Origin: JBBRHF01 sp038223055
GTDB lineage: Bacteria > Actinomycetota > Actinomycetes > JACCUZ01
NCBI GenBank assembly: GCA_038223055.1
Contig: JBBRHF010000014.1
Span: 1 to 40,301, forward strand
Reading direction: 5' to 3'
Length of the DNA stretch: 40,301 nucleotides
Shown: in pieces, positions 23,452 to 31,520 of the stretch
Numbering within the stretch: the stretch's first letter is position 1
Layout of the letters: each line of letters begins with the position of its first letter
Notes under the pieces: model-generated
Told to the model about the DNA's origin: nothing
Database searches by the model: none
What the model saw: the letters and a program-made list of their open reading frames with translations, nothing else
Position numbers and translations under genes: made by a program

Positions 23452-25103
23452 GCGGCGGCGCCCGGTGCGTCCTGCGCCGTGGCGGCGACGAGCAGCCGCT
23501 CCCCGTCCAGCCGCAGTGTCACGTGCCGCTCCCACTGCTGGCTCGGGCCGGGGACCTCCACCCGGCGGTGGCAGCCACGGCTCTCCCGCCGGGTGAGGGC
23601 GGCGACCGCGACCAGGGTCGACGCGGTGTGCAGGGCCGTCGCCTCGACCAGCGCCACTGTCAGCGCCTCGGTCGTTGCCGCGGGCACGCGGGCCAGGTGG
23701 TCCAGCAATCGGCCCAGCCCGTGAGCCGAGCGCATCATGCCGGCGTCTCGCGTGGTGGCCAGCGCGGTCGCGGCGCGGCTCCCGGCGGCCACGGCGGGGC
23801 CGCCGCTGGCCGGGACGGGGTCGCCGCCCCGGGGCAGGCGGGAAGCGAGCAGCTCGCCCGCGCGCCGCCCGGAGACGAGGGCCTCGGTCACCGAGTTGGA
23901 GGCCAGCCGGTTCGCCCCGTGGACCCCGGTGGACGCCACCTCGCCGACCGCGAACAGCCCCGCCGCCGACGTACGCCCGGACAGGTCCGCGGTCACCCCG
24001 CCGCAGGAGTAGTGCGCGGCGGGCGCCACCGGGATCGGCTGGTGCACCGGATCGATACCCGCCGCGCGGCAGGCGGCGAGCACGGTGGGGAACCGGTGCT
24101 CGAGCAGCTCGCGGCCCAGCCCCGTCGCATCGAGGAAGAGGTGGCTGCTCACCCCGCCCGGCGCCTGGCCCATCCGCCGGTGCATGGCGGCCGAGACGAC
24201 GTCGCGCGGAGCCAGGTCCTCCAGCGGGTGCACCCCGGCCATCACCCGGTCGCCGGCGGCGTCGACCAGGACGGCACCCTCCCCGCGGACGGCCTCGGAG
24301 ATCAACGGCTGACGGCCCCGTGCGTCCTGGCCGTGCCAGAGCACGGTGGGGTGGAACTGCACCAGCTCGAGGTCGCGCAGCTCGGCGCCCGCCCGAAGCG
24401 CCAGCCCCAGCCCGTCGCCGGTGGCACCGGCCGGGTTGGTGGTGGTGGCCCATGCCTGGCCGAAGCCGCCGGTGGCCAGGACGACGGCTCGGGCCCGTAC
24501 GACGCCGGGCACGAGCCGCCCGGCCCGGTCCACCCGCGCGGCCGACACACCCACAACGGCGCCCGAGACGGCCCGCAGGGCGTCGAGCGCGATGACCTGC
24601 TCGAGCACCTCGACCGTTGACCGGCGAACGGCGAGGACGAGGGCGCGGTCGACCTCCAAGCCGGACGCGTCACCGCCGGCATGGACCACGCGGTCGCGGC
24701 TGTGCCCGCCCTCGCGGGTCAGGGCCAGCCCGTGTGGCCGGGAGGGGTCGGCGTCGAGGACCGCGCCGAGTGCGCGCAGCCGGGCCAGCTCCGCGGGAGC
24801 GGCGGCAACCAGGTCCGCGACCGGGCCGGCCTCGCACAGGCCGGCACCGGCGACCAGCGTGTCGCGCACGTGCAGGTCGGAGCAGTCGTCCGGATCGAGG
24901 ACAGCGGCGAGCCCGCCCTGGGCCAGCGAGGTCGCGCCGGCACCGAGGTCGCCCTTGCACAGCAGCAGCACCGAGCGGCCACCCGTGGCAGCGGCCAGCG
25001 CCGCGGACAGGCCCGCCGCGCCCGCGCCGACCACGACCACGTCGGCCTGGCGCTCCCACGTCGGAGCCGTGGCCGGCAGCAGCCGGACCTTCACGCCGCT
25101 CAT
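23448..25103 (-). CDS. nadB: L-aspartate oxidase
   Basis: NadB oxidises L-aspartate to iminoaspartate using FAD, the first step of de novo NAD synthesis, and passes the product to NadA. ATG 25103 overlaps the nadA stop (ATGA). The 551-residue protein has the FAD site VVVVGAGAAGLSAALAAA, the SLAQGGLAAVL loop, REGGHSRDRVVHAGGDASG, LELVQFHPTVL and the signature HYSCGGVTADLSGRTS with GEVASTGVHGANRLASNS. The C-terminal helical domain is present and the length is normal. Confidence 0.96.
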   Translation of the reverse strand: MSGVKVRLLPATAPTWERQADVVVVGAGAAGLSAALAAATGGRSVLLLCKGDLGAGATSLAQGGLAAVLDPDDCSDLHVRDTLVAGAGLCEAGPVADLVAAAPAELARLRALGAVLDADPSRPHGLALTREGGHSRDRVVHAGGDASGLEVDRALVLAVRRSTVEVLEQVIALDALRAVSGAVVGVSAARVDRAGRLVPGVVRARAVVLATGGFGQAWATTTNPAGATGDGLGLALRAGAELRDLELVQFHPTVLWHGQDARGRQPLISEAVRGEGAVLVDAAGDRVMAGVHPLEDLAPRDVVSAAMHRRMGQAPGGVSSHLFLDATGLGRELLEHRFPTVLAACRAAGIDPVHQPIPVAPAAHYSCGGVTADLSGRTSAAGLFAVGEVASTGVHGANRLASNSVTEALVSGRRAGELLASRLPRGGDPVPASGGPAVAAGSRAATALATTRDAGMMRSAHGLGRLLDHLARVPAATTEALTVALVEATALHTASTLVAVAALTRRESRGCHRRVEVPGPSQQWERHVTLRLDGERLLVAATAQDAPGAAA

Positions 25104-26113
25104 TCCCCGGCCGCCGTCGGCGTCCCGACCGCGATCATGGCCTCGACGGCGCGCCGGGCGCGGGCCGCCACGTCGGGGTCGACGCGCACCTCGTCCACCC
25201 CGTCGCGCAGGCAGCGCAACAGCGCCGCACGCGTAGTCATCTTCATGTAGGGGCAGACGGCGCGCGGGTTCACCGCCTCGAAGGTTGCACCGGCGTTGGC
25301 CTGGCGCAGCTGGTGCAGCATGCCGGTCTCGGTGGCCACCAGCACGTGGCCAGCGGTTGTGCTCCTGGCGTGTTCGAGCATTCCGCTCGTGGACAGCACG
25401 TGGGTGCGCTCGCGCGGCAGGTCCCCGGTGCCGGCCAGCCAGAGGGCCGCGGTCGCACAGCCGCACTCGGGATGAATCAGCACCTCCGCGTCGGGCGTCG
25501 CGGCGACGCGCTCTCGCAGGTGGTCCGCCGAGATGCCGGCGTGGACATGGCACTCGCCCATCCAGACGTGGATGCCGGGTCGCCCGGTCTCGCGGCGCAC
25601 GTGCGCGCCCAGGAACTGGTCCGGCAGGAACAGCACCTCGCGCCCCTGCGGCAGCCCGGCGACGATCTGCGCCGCGTTGGCCGACGTGCAGCACACGTCG
25701 GACTCGGCCTTCACTGCGGCGGTGGTGTTGACGTAGGCGACCACGAGGGCCCCGGGGTGCTCCGCCTTCCAGGCCCGGAGCTGGTCCGCGGTGATGCTGT
25801 CGGCCAGCGAGCAGCCGGCCCGCGCGTCGGGGATCAGCACCGTGCGCTCCGGCGCCAGGATCTTGGCGGTCTCGGCCATGAAGTAGACGCCGGCGAACAC
25901 GATCGTCGAGGCGTCGCTGGCGGCCGCCAGCCGGGACAGCGCCAGCGAGTCGCCGACGTGGTCCGCGACATCCTGGATCTCCGGTGCCTGGTAGTTGTGG
26001 GCCAGGATCACCGCATCGCGGTCGGCGGCCAGCCGGCGGACCTCGGCGGCCCAGTCGCGTAGCTCGCGGCCGGTGGGTGGCGAGGAGGGCACGGCGAGGT
26101 GGGTGGCAGGCAT
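25100..26113 (-). CDS. nadA: quinolinate synthase
   Basis: NadA condenses iminoaspartate and dihydroxyacetone phosphate to quinolinate using a 4Fe-4S cluster. The 337-residue product has AVILAHNYQAPEIQDVADHVGDS, IVFAGVYFMAETAKIL, RAGCSLADSIT, YVNTTAAVKAESDVCCTSANA, the HPECGCA region and RAVCPYMKM; three of these cysteines should bind the cluster. ATG 26113 opens the operon nadA-nadB-nadC, whose genes overlap by 4 bp. A 23-bp palindrome 24 bp upstream and a divergent NrtR-like regulator indicate repression when NAD metabolites are plentiful. Confidence 0.96.
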   Translation of the reverse strand: MPATHLAVPSSPPTGRELRDWAAEVRRLAADRDAVILAHNYQAPEIQDVADHVGDSLALSRLAAASDASTIVFAGVYFMAETAKILAPERTVLIPDARAGCSLADSITADQLRAWKAEHPGALVVAYVNTTAAVKAESDVCCTSANAAQIVAGLPQGREVLFLPDQFLGAHVRRETGRPGIHVWMGECHVHAGISADHLRERVAATPDAEVLIHPECGCATAALWLAGTGDLPRERTHVLSTSGMLEHARSTTAGHVLVATETGMLHQLRQANAGATFEAVNPRAVCPYMKMTTRAALLRCLRDGVDEVRVDPDVAARARRAVEAMIAVGTPTAAGE

Positions 26114-26136
26114 GGCGACTTCCCTTGTCCGGAGGG

Positions 26137-26159
26137 GTTTCCGACTGATAGTCGAAAAC
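26137..26159. promoter_or_regulatory. 23-bp palindrome, probable NrtR operator
   Basis: Left arm GTTTCCGACT (26137-26146), centre GAT, right arm AGTCGAAAAC (26150-26159); the arms match at 9 of 10 positions. It lies in the 62-bp space between nadA and the NrtR-like gene, so one site can cover both promoters. NrtR regulators are known to bind 21-23-bp palindromes next to NAD biosynthesis genes. Confidence 0.75.
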
Positions 26160-26175
26160 TGGGGAGAAGGCTAGC

Positions 26176-26868
26176 ATGCCCGGCGTGCCCGGACCCCCCT
26201 TCCCTCACGAGGTGCTCGCCGTCGTCCTGCAGGTGCGCCAGGGTCGGCTGCAGGTCCTGATGTGGCGGCGGGCCGAGACGCCCTACGCCGGCCGCTGGGC
26301 GCTCCCGGGTGGCGCGCTCGGGGCCGACGAGCGGCTCGGGGCGGCCGTCGCGCGCCACCTCGCGGCGAAGGTCGACGTGCGAGACATCGCCCACCTCGAG
26401 CAGCTGGAGACGCGCAGCGACCCGGCCCGGGATCCGCGCCGGCGGGTGCTCGCCACGGCGTACGTCGGGCTGGTGCCGGCCGACGCCGAGCCGGCGCTGC
26501 CCGAGGACACCGCCTGGCACCCCGTCGAGGATCTGCCCGCCACGGCGTTCGACCACGGCTCCATCGCGGACTCGGGCCGGGCCCGGCTGCGGGCGAAGCT
26601 GTCCTTCACCACGATCGGCTACGCCCTCGCCCCGCCGACGTTCACCATCTCCCAGCTGCGCGACATCTACGTCGCGGCTCTCGGTCACGAGGTGGCGGCG
26701 ACCAACCTGCAGCGGGTGCTGCTCCGCCGGCGGGTGCTGGCGCGCACCGACGCGAGGGCGACGCCGACCCAGGCCGGGGGTCGCCCGGCGGCGGTCTATC
26801 GGTTCCGCGAGCGGCGCCTCGTGGTGACCGACGAGTTCGCGGCCTTCCGGCCGCCCACCCTGTCGTGA
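26176..26868 (+). CDS. nrtR: NrtR-type Nudix-related transcriptional regulator of NAD synthesis
   Basis: A 230-residue protein with an N-terminal Nudix-like domain (residues about 8-145) and a C-terminal winged-helix part (FTISQLRDIYVAALG, ATNLQRVLLRRRVL). The Nudix box is degenerate: it keeps GGALGADE but where active enzymes have REUxEE it reads RHLAAKV, so the catalytic glutamates are lost. That is the hallmark of NrtR, which binds ADP-ribose-type ligands instead of hydrolysing them. It diverges from nadABC across a palindrome. ATG 26176 follows GGGGAGAAGG. The function is inferred from architecture and context; a few NrtR proteins keep hydrolase activity, but this one looks unable to. Confidence 0.88.
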   Translation: MPGVPGPPFPHEVLAVVLQVRQGRLQVLMWRRAETPYAGRWALPGGALGADERLGAAVARHLAAKVDVRDIAHLEQLETRSDPARDPRRRVLATAYVGLVPADAEPALPEDTAWHPVEDLPATAFDHGSIADSGRARLRAKLSFTTIGYALAPPTFTISQLRDIYVAALGHEVAATNLQRVLLRRRVLARTDARATPTQAGGRPAAVYRFRERRLVVTDEFAAFRPPTLS

Positions 26869-26916
26869 TTGCGAAACATTCGTGCGACAGGGCCACCCGA
26901 ATGTTTCGCATCACGA
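26863..26916. terminator. long hairpin between convergent nrtR and gabT, bidirectional terminator
   Basis: Left arm 26863-26882 (TCGTGATTGCGAAACATTCG) and right arm 26898-26916 (CGAATGTTTCGCATCACGA) pair over 19 bp with one bulged T; the loop is 15 bases. The left arm contains the nrtR stop TGA (26866-26868) and the right arm ends 9 bp before the gabT stop. The stem is less GC-rich than its surroundings. No strong U-tract. Confidence 0.8.
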
Positions 26917-26924
26917 CGCGGGCA

Positions 26925-28283
26925 TCAGGCGGACAGGGCCTTGTCCAGGATCGTGAGGCCCTCGTGGAGCAGGTCGTCGCCCATCACCAGCGGGGGCAGG
27001 AACCGCAGCACGTTGCCGTAGGTGCCGCAGGTCAGCACCACCAGGCCCTCGGCGTGACAGGCGGCGGCGACCGCAGCCGTCCGGGCCGGGTCGGGCTCGA
27101 CCGTGCCGGGCCGGACCACCTCGATGGCGACCATGGCGCCGCGGCCCCGCACGTCGCCGATCACGTCGTGACGCCCGGCCATCTCGGTGAGCCGGGCGGT
27201 CATGACCTCGCCGATGTGCCGGGCGCGCCCGCACAGGTCCTGTGTCTCCATCGTCTCGATCGCCCCGAGGGCCGCCGCGCAGGCCACCGGGTTGCCGCCA
27301 AAGGTGCCGCCGAGGCCGCCGACATGGGCCGCGTCCATGATCTCGGCCCGCCCGGTCACGGCGGCGAGCGGCAGCCCGCCGGCGATCCCCTTGGCGGTGG
27401 CGATGAGGTCGGGCACGACACCCTCGTCGTCGCACGCGAACCAGTCGCCGGTGCGGCAGAAGCCGGTCTGGATCTCGTCGGCCACGAAGACCGCACCCGC
27501 GTCCGCGCACCACGCCGCGATCGCCGGCAGGAAGCCGCGGGCCGGCACCACGAAGCCGCCCTCGCCCTGGATGGGCTCGATCAGCACGCAGGCCACGTTG
27601 TCCGCGCCGACCTGCTTGTCGATCATCTCCAGGGCGCGGCGCGCGGCGGCCGGGCCGTCGATGCCGGGGCCGTCGTGGAACGGGTAGGACATCGGCACCC
27701 GGTAGATCTCCGGCGCGAACGGTCCGAACGTGTGCTTGTACGGCATGTTCTTCGCCGTCAGCGCCATCGTGAGGTTGGTGCGCCCGTGATAGGCGTGGTC
27801 GAACACGACGACGGCCTGGCGTCGGGTGAAGGACCGCGCGATCTTCACGGCGTTCTCGACGGCCTCCGCACCGGAGTTGAACAAGGCCGAGCGCTTGTCA
27901 TGGTCGCCCGGAGTGAGGCGGTTGAGCGCCTCGCACACCTCCACATAGGCGTCGTACGGCGTGATCATGAAGCAGGTGTGGGTGAAGCGACCGACCTGGT
28001 CGCGGACGCGTTCGACGACGGCCGTCGCGGCGTTGCCGACGTTGACCACCGCGATGCCCGACCCGAAGTCGATCAGCGAGTTGCCGTCGACGTCGACGAT
28101 GACACCCCCGCCGGCGCGCTCGACGTAGACCGGCAGCGTCGAGCCGACCGGTCGGGCGACGGCTGCCGCCCGCCGGGCGCTGAGGGCCTGCGACTTGGGT
28201 CCGGGGATGGCCGTGACGAGGCGGCGTTCCTGAGCCAGGCCGGGCCCGCCCGAGACGTCGTCCTGCGAAGGTGAGTGCGTCAT
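26925..28283 (-). CDS. gabT: 4-aminobutyrate aminotransferase
   Basis: A 452-residue class III aminotransferase that moves the amino group of GABA to 2-oxoglutarate, giving succinate semialdehyde. The PLP lysine is Lys298 (LIATAKGIAGGLPLAAV); other motifs are FNSGAEAVENAVKIAR, DHAYHGRTNLTMALTAK, CVLIEPIQGEGGF and FVADEIQTGFCRTG with Asp269. It lacks an adjacent succinate-semialdehyde dehydrogenase in this window. It could finish the putrescine route encoded at 12.9-17.5 kb. Some actinobacterial relatives also accept 5-aminovalerate. The start lies 4 bp downstream of the TetR stop, so it may be co-transcribed with that regulator. Confidence 0.92.
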   Translation of the reverse strand: MTHSPSQDDVSGGPGLAQERRLVTAIPGPKSQALSARRAAAVARPVGSTLPVYVERAGGGVIVDVDGNSLIDFGSGIAVVNVGNAATAVVERVRDQVGRFTHTCFMITPYDAYVEVCEALNRLTPGDHDKRSALFNSGAEAVENAVKIARSFTRRQAVVVFDHAYHGRTNLTMALTAKNMPYKHTFGPFAPEIYRVPMSYPFHDGPGIDGPAAARRALEMIDKQVGADNVACVLIEPIQGEGGFVVPARGFLPAIAAWCADAGAVFVADEIQTGFCRTGDWFACDDEGVVPDLIATAKGIAGGLPLAAVTGRAEIMDAAHVGGLGGTFGGNPVACAAALGAIETMETQDLCGRARHIGEVMTARLTEMAGRHDVIGDVRGRGAMVAIEVVRPGTVEPDPARTAAVAAACHAEGLVVLTCGTYGNVLRFLPPLVMGDDLLHEGLTILDKALSA

Positions 28284-28287
28284 GAGG

Positions 28288-29115
28288 TCACGATAGCTGC
28301 GCGGATCCGCCGCCGACGGGGGCGGCGGGCTCCCATGCGCCGAGGTCGCGGCCCATGGCTCGCAGCATCGACTCGAACATCGACTCGGCGTCGTCGAAGG
28401 CGAAGTCGAGGTGTCCGAACACCTCGATGGTGACCGCGCCGTAGAGCCGCACCCAGCCGGCGAGGTAGGCGTGCAGCGCCCCGATCGGCAGCACGCCGCC
28501 CACCGCGCCGTGCAGCCGGCTCAGCTGGCGGGTCAGGTCCGGGTCGAGCTCGCTCCCGTCCGGGACCGGGAACGGCGCGATCTCCCAGATCTCCTCGAAG
28601 ATGCCGAGGAACACCCCGCCGAAGCTCAGGTCGGCCGGCGTCGTGGCTGCGGCGGGCACCTCCTCGGGCGGGCAGTTCGCCGGCGCAGGCCCGGCGCTCG
28701 GGGTGGCGAAGCCGAGCTGGAACTCGCGCGGGTGCGCCAGCGCCCACCGGCGAAAGGCTCGGCAGGTCGCGGCGAGCCGGCCATAGGGGTCGGTGCGGGC
28801 GACGCTGTCCCGAGCCGCCTCCAGCTGCCCGATCAGCTCGGCCAGCAGGTGCTGCACCAACCCGGCGACGAGGGCCTCGTGGCTGTCGTAGTAGCGGTAG
28901 AGCGCCGGGGCCGTCAGGCCCATCCGGCGCGCGATGGCGCGCAGGGTCAGCGCTTCGGCGCCCTCCTCCACCAGCAGCGACCGCGCTGTCGCCGTGATCT
29001 CTGCCACCGTCGCGTCCCGGGCCCGCGCGCGCCGCGAACGGGGCTCCTTCGGGTCACTCGGGTCACTCGGGTCACTCAGGTCAGTCAGTTCAGTCAGTTC
29101 ACTCATCTCAGCCAT
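28288..29115 (-). CDS. TetR-family transcriptional regulator with repeat-encoded N-terminus
   Basis: A 275-residue TetR-type repressor. After a 25-residue acidic leader built of Ser/Thr-Asp/Glu-Leu/Pro triplets and a basic patch (RSRRARARDATVAEI), the helix-turn-helix is clear: TLRAIARRMGLTAPALYRYYDSHEALVAGL (residues about 56-85, shown in two halves of one motif). The C-terminal part, with HPREFQLGFATPS, is of the WHG type common in actinobacteria. It is transcribed away from an MMPL exporter, whose promoter it probably represses. The leader is encoded by a 9-bp tandem array and its length is likely to vary between strains; ATG 29115 is the longest reasonable start. Confidence 0.88.
   Translation of the reverse strand: MAEMSELTELTDLSDPSDPSDPKEPRSRRARARDATVAEITATARSLLVEEGAEALTLRAIARRMGLTAPALYRYYDSHEALVAGLVQHLLAELIGQLEAARDSVARTDPYGRLAATCRAFRRWALAHPREFQLGFATPSAGPAPANCPPEEVPAAATTPADLSFGGVFLGIFEEIWEIAPFPVPDGSELDPDLTRQLSRLHGAVGGVLPIGALHAYLAGWVRLYGAVTIEVFGHLDFAFDDAESMFESMLRAMGRDLGAWEPAAPVGGGSAQLS
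29051..29113 (+). repeat. 9-bp degenerate tandem repeat, about seven copies, inside the TetR start region
   Basis: Three perfect GGGTCACTC units (29051-29077) followed by diverged AGGTCAGTC, AGTTCAGTC and AGTTCACTC copies and a last ATCTCAGCC. As the unit is a multiple of three it stays in frame and gives the repeated triplets at the regulator's N-terminus (minus strand). Confidence 0.88.
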
Positions 29116-29145
29116 GTCCGTCGTCTCATCCGCCTCGGTCTTCCC

Positions 29146-29196
29146 TTGACAGATGTTAACACCGTCAGCATAGTGAACATCGTATACAAACTATGC
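29146..29196 (+). promoter_or_regulatory. MMPL promoter with overlapping inverted repeats
   Basis: A consensus -35 TTGACA (29146-29151) is 17 bp from CATAGT (29169-29174), a fair -10. Two inverted repeats overlap it: GATGTTAAC (29152-29160) with GTGAACATC (29173-29181), 8 of 9 matching, and GCATAGT (29168-29174) with ACTATGC (29190-29196), perfect. The site is 32 bp upstream of the MMPL start and AT-richer than its surroundings. It suits repression by the divergent TetR protein. Confidence 0.65.
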
Positions 29197-29227
29197 ATCA
29201 TTCACTCACCACCTCCGAGGAGCGCCG

Positions 29228-31516
29228 ATGTTCGAGTCACTGGGACGCCTCACCTTCCGCCGCCGCCGCACCGTGCTGGCCCTCGCGGCCCTGTTCCTGG
29301 CCGTTGCCGGCGCCTGGGGCACGGGGGTGTTCGGGTCGCTGGTCAGCAGCGGATTCGCCACCCCTGGCAGCGAGTCCGCCCGGGCGCTGGACCGGGTCGA
29401 GTCGACGGTCGGGCGCGATGGCGCGGACGTGGTCGTTCTCTACGACGACGGCGGGCGCACCGTCGACGACCCGGCCTACCGCGCGGCCGTCGAGCGGCAC
29501 CTCGCCGACCTGCCCGCGGACCTGGTGTCGCGGACCACCACGTACTGGTCGAGCCCGGCGACGGGGACCGGCCGGAAGGACGCGCTGGTGTCGCGCGACC
29601 GGACCCGGACCTACGCGGTCCTGCAGCTGGTCGGGGCCGACGAGGACGCCGTGATGCACAGCTACGAGGTGCTGAAGCCGCGGTTGCGCGCCGCCCCGCC
29701 TGGCCTGGACGTTCGGCTCGGGGGCAACGAGGCGATCGGGAGCGACATCACCACCCAGGTCGGCAAGGACATCGCCCGCGCCGAGGCGATCTCGCTGCCG
29801 ATCGTGCTGGTGCTGCTCGTCGTCATCTTCGGCGGGCTGACCGCGGCCAGCCTGCCGCTGGCGATCGGGGGCCTGGCGATCCTCGGGTCGTTCACCCTGC
29901 TGCGGCTGCTGACGATGGTCACGGACGTGTCGGTGTTCTCGATCAACATCGTGACGATGCTGGGGCTGGGCCTCGCGATCGACTACGGGCTGTTCATCGT
30001 CAGCCGGTTCCGGGAGGAGCTGCGCGCCAGCGTGGACGTCGAGGCGGCGCTGGTCCGGACGATGGCGACGGCGGGGCGCACGGTCGCCTTCTCCGGGCTC
30101 ACGGTGGCCATCTCGCTGGCCTCGCTGCTGCTTTTCCCGCAGGTGTTCCTGCGCTCCATGGGCTTCGGCGGCATGGCGGCGGTGCTCGTCGCGATGGCCG
30201 GCGCGCTGACCGTCCTGCCCGCGCTGCTCGCGGTGCTCGGCCCCCGGGTCGACTCGCTGCGGCTGCGGCCGCGGCTGCCTCGGCGACTGCGGATGCGGTC
30301 CCAACGGATGCGGTCCCTGCGGCTGCGCGACGCCGTCCCGGTCTCCGGTCCCACAGCGGCGACCGACACCGCCGACGCGCACCACGGCGCGTGGTACCGA
30401 CTAGCGCACAGCGTGATGCGTCGGCCGCTGCTCTACATCGGCGTCATCGTGCCGGTCCTGCTGCTGCTCGGGTCGCCGTTCCTGCGGGTTCAGTTCGGCG
30501 GCGTCGATCACCGCGCGCTGCCGTCGGGAACCGAGAGCCGGGTGGTCACCGAGACCCTGCTCGCCGACTTCCCCGGCGGAGGCACGACGACGATCGACCC
30601 GGCCGTCACCTTCGGGTCCGGCGCGGTCGACCAGGCCGCCCTCTCGTCGTACGTGGGCCACCTGCGCGCCCTGCCGGGGGTGACCTCGGCCGTCGTCGTG
30701 GGCGAGGCCCGGGGGACCGCGCAGGTCGCGGTGAGCCACCGGTTCGAGGGCATCTCGGGTGCGGCCCGCGATCTGGTCGGCCAGATCCGCGCCGTGCCGG
30801 CGCCACCGGGGGCGGAGGTGCTCGTCGGGGGCCGGGCAGCCGACCTGCGCGACCTGCTGGCCAGCCTCGGCTCGACGCTGCCGTGGATGGGGCTGTTCGT
30901 CATGGGCGTGACGCTGGTGCTGCTGTTCCTCGCGTTCGGCTCGGTGGTGCTGCCGCTCAAGGCCGTCCTCATGAACATCCTGTCGCTGTCCGCGTCGTTC
31001 GGCGCGCTGGTGTGGATCTTTGAGGATGGCCACCTCTCCGGCCTGCTCGGGTTCACCTCGACCGGCTACGTCGAGGCCACCCAGCCGATCCTGATGCTGG
31101 CCATGGCTTTCGGGCTCTCGATGGACTACGAGGTCTTCCTGCTCTCGCGGGTCCGCGAGCAGTGGGACCGCACTGGCGAGAACACCACCGCCGTGGCGGC
31201 CGGGCTGCAGCGCACTGGAAAGATCATCACCAGCGCGGCCCTGCTGCTGGTCGTGGTGATCGGGGCCTTCTCGACCTCGGGCATCGTGTTCATCAAGATG
31301 ATCGGGGTCGGCATGATCATCGCGATCCTGGTCGACGCGACCATCGTGCGGGCGCTGCTGGTGCCGGCCACGATGCGGCTGTTGGGCCGGGCCAACTGGT
31401 GGGCACCGGCGCCCCTGGCGCGGCTCTGGGCTCGCGTCGGCGTGCGCGAAGGGGACAACCCGTCCAACATCGAGCCGCAGATCGAGCCCGCGGCGCCGGT
31501 GGGTGCGCGACAATGA
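29228..31516 (+). CDS. MMPL/RND-family transporter
   Basis: A 762-residue inner-membrane protein of the MMPL group of the RND superfamily. It shows the twofold layout: one transmembrane helix (TVLALAALFLAVAGAWGTG), an extracytoplasmic loop to about residue 180, five helices (LPIVLVLLVVIFGGL onward, with GLGLAIDYGLFIVSRFREEL, the conserved D-Y motif), then a repeat of the plan from about 400, ending with LAMAFGLSMDYEVFLLSRVREQW. Between the halves is a basic loop of repeated Arg-Leu/Met-Arg (bases about 30260-30330). ATG 29228 follows GAGGAGCG. Regulated, by position, by the divergent TetR protein. Cargo unknown; lipids and drugs are typical. Confidence 0.9.
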   Translation: MFESLGRLTFRRRRTVLALAALFLAVAGAWGTGVFGSLVSSGFATPGSESARALDRVESTVGRDGADVVVLYDDGGRTVDDPAYRAAVERHLADLPADLVSRTTTYWSSPATGTGRKDALVSRDRTRTYAVLQLVGADEDAVMHSYEVLKPRLRAAPPGLDVRLGGNEAIGSDITTQVGKDIARAEAISLPIVLVLLVVIFGGLTAASLPLAIGGLAILGSFTLLRLLTMVTDVSVFSINIVTMLGLGLAIDYGLFIVSRFREELRASVDVEAALVRTMATAGRTVAFSGLTVAISLASLLLFPQVFLRSMGFGGMAAVLVAMAGALTVLPALLAVLGPRVDSLRLRPRLPRRLRMRSQRMRSLRLRDAVPVSGPTAATDTADAHHGAWYRLAHSVMRRPLLYIGVIVPVLLLLGSPFLRVQFGGVDHRALPSGTESRVVTETLLADFPGGGTTTIDPAVTFGSGAVDQAALSSYVGHLRALPGVTSAVVVGEARGTAQVAVSHRFEGISGAARDLVGQIRAVPAPPGAEVLVGGRAADLRDLLASLGSTLPWMGLFVMGVTLVLLFLAFGSVVLPLKAVLMNILSLSASFGALVWIFEDGHLSGLLGFTSTGYVEATQPILMLAMAFGLSMDYEVFLLSRVREQWDRTGENTTAVAAGLQRTGKIITSAALLLVVVIGAFSTSGIVFIKMIGVGMIIAILVDATIVRALLVPATMRLLGRANWWAPAPLARLWARVGVREGDNPSNIEPQIEPAAPVGARQ

Positions 31517-31520
31517 CCGG

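Noticed and set aside
30260..30330. Arg-Leu/Met-Arg repeats in the MMPL central loop as a ninth tandem array
   Set aside because: The DNA is only loosely repetitive with no fixed unit length, so it may reflect biased composition of a basic loop rather than tandem duplication.
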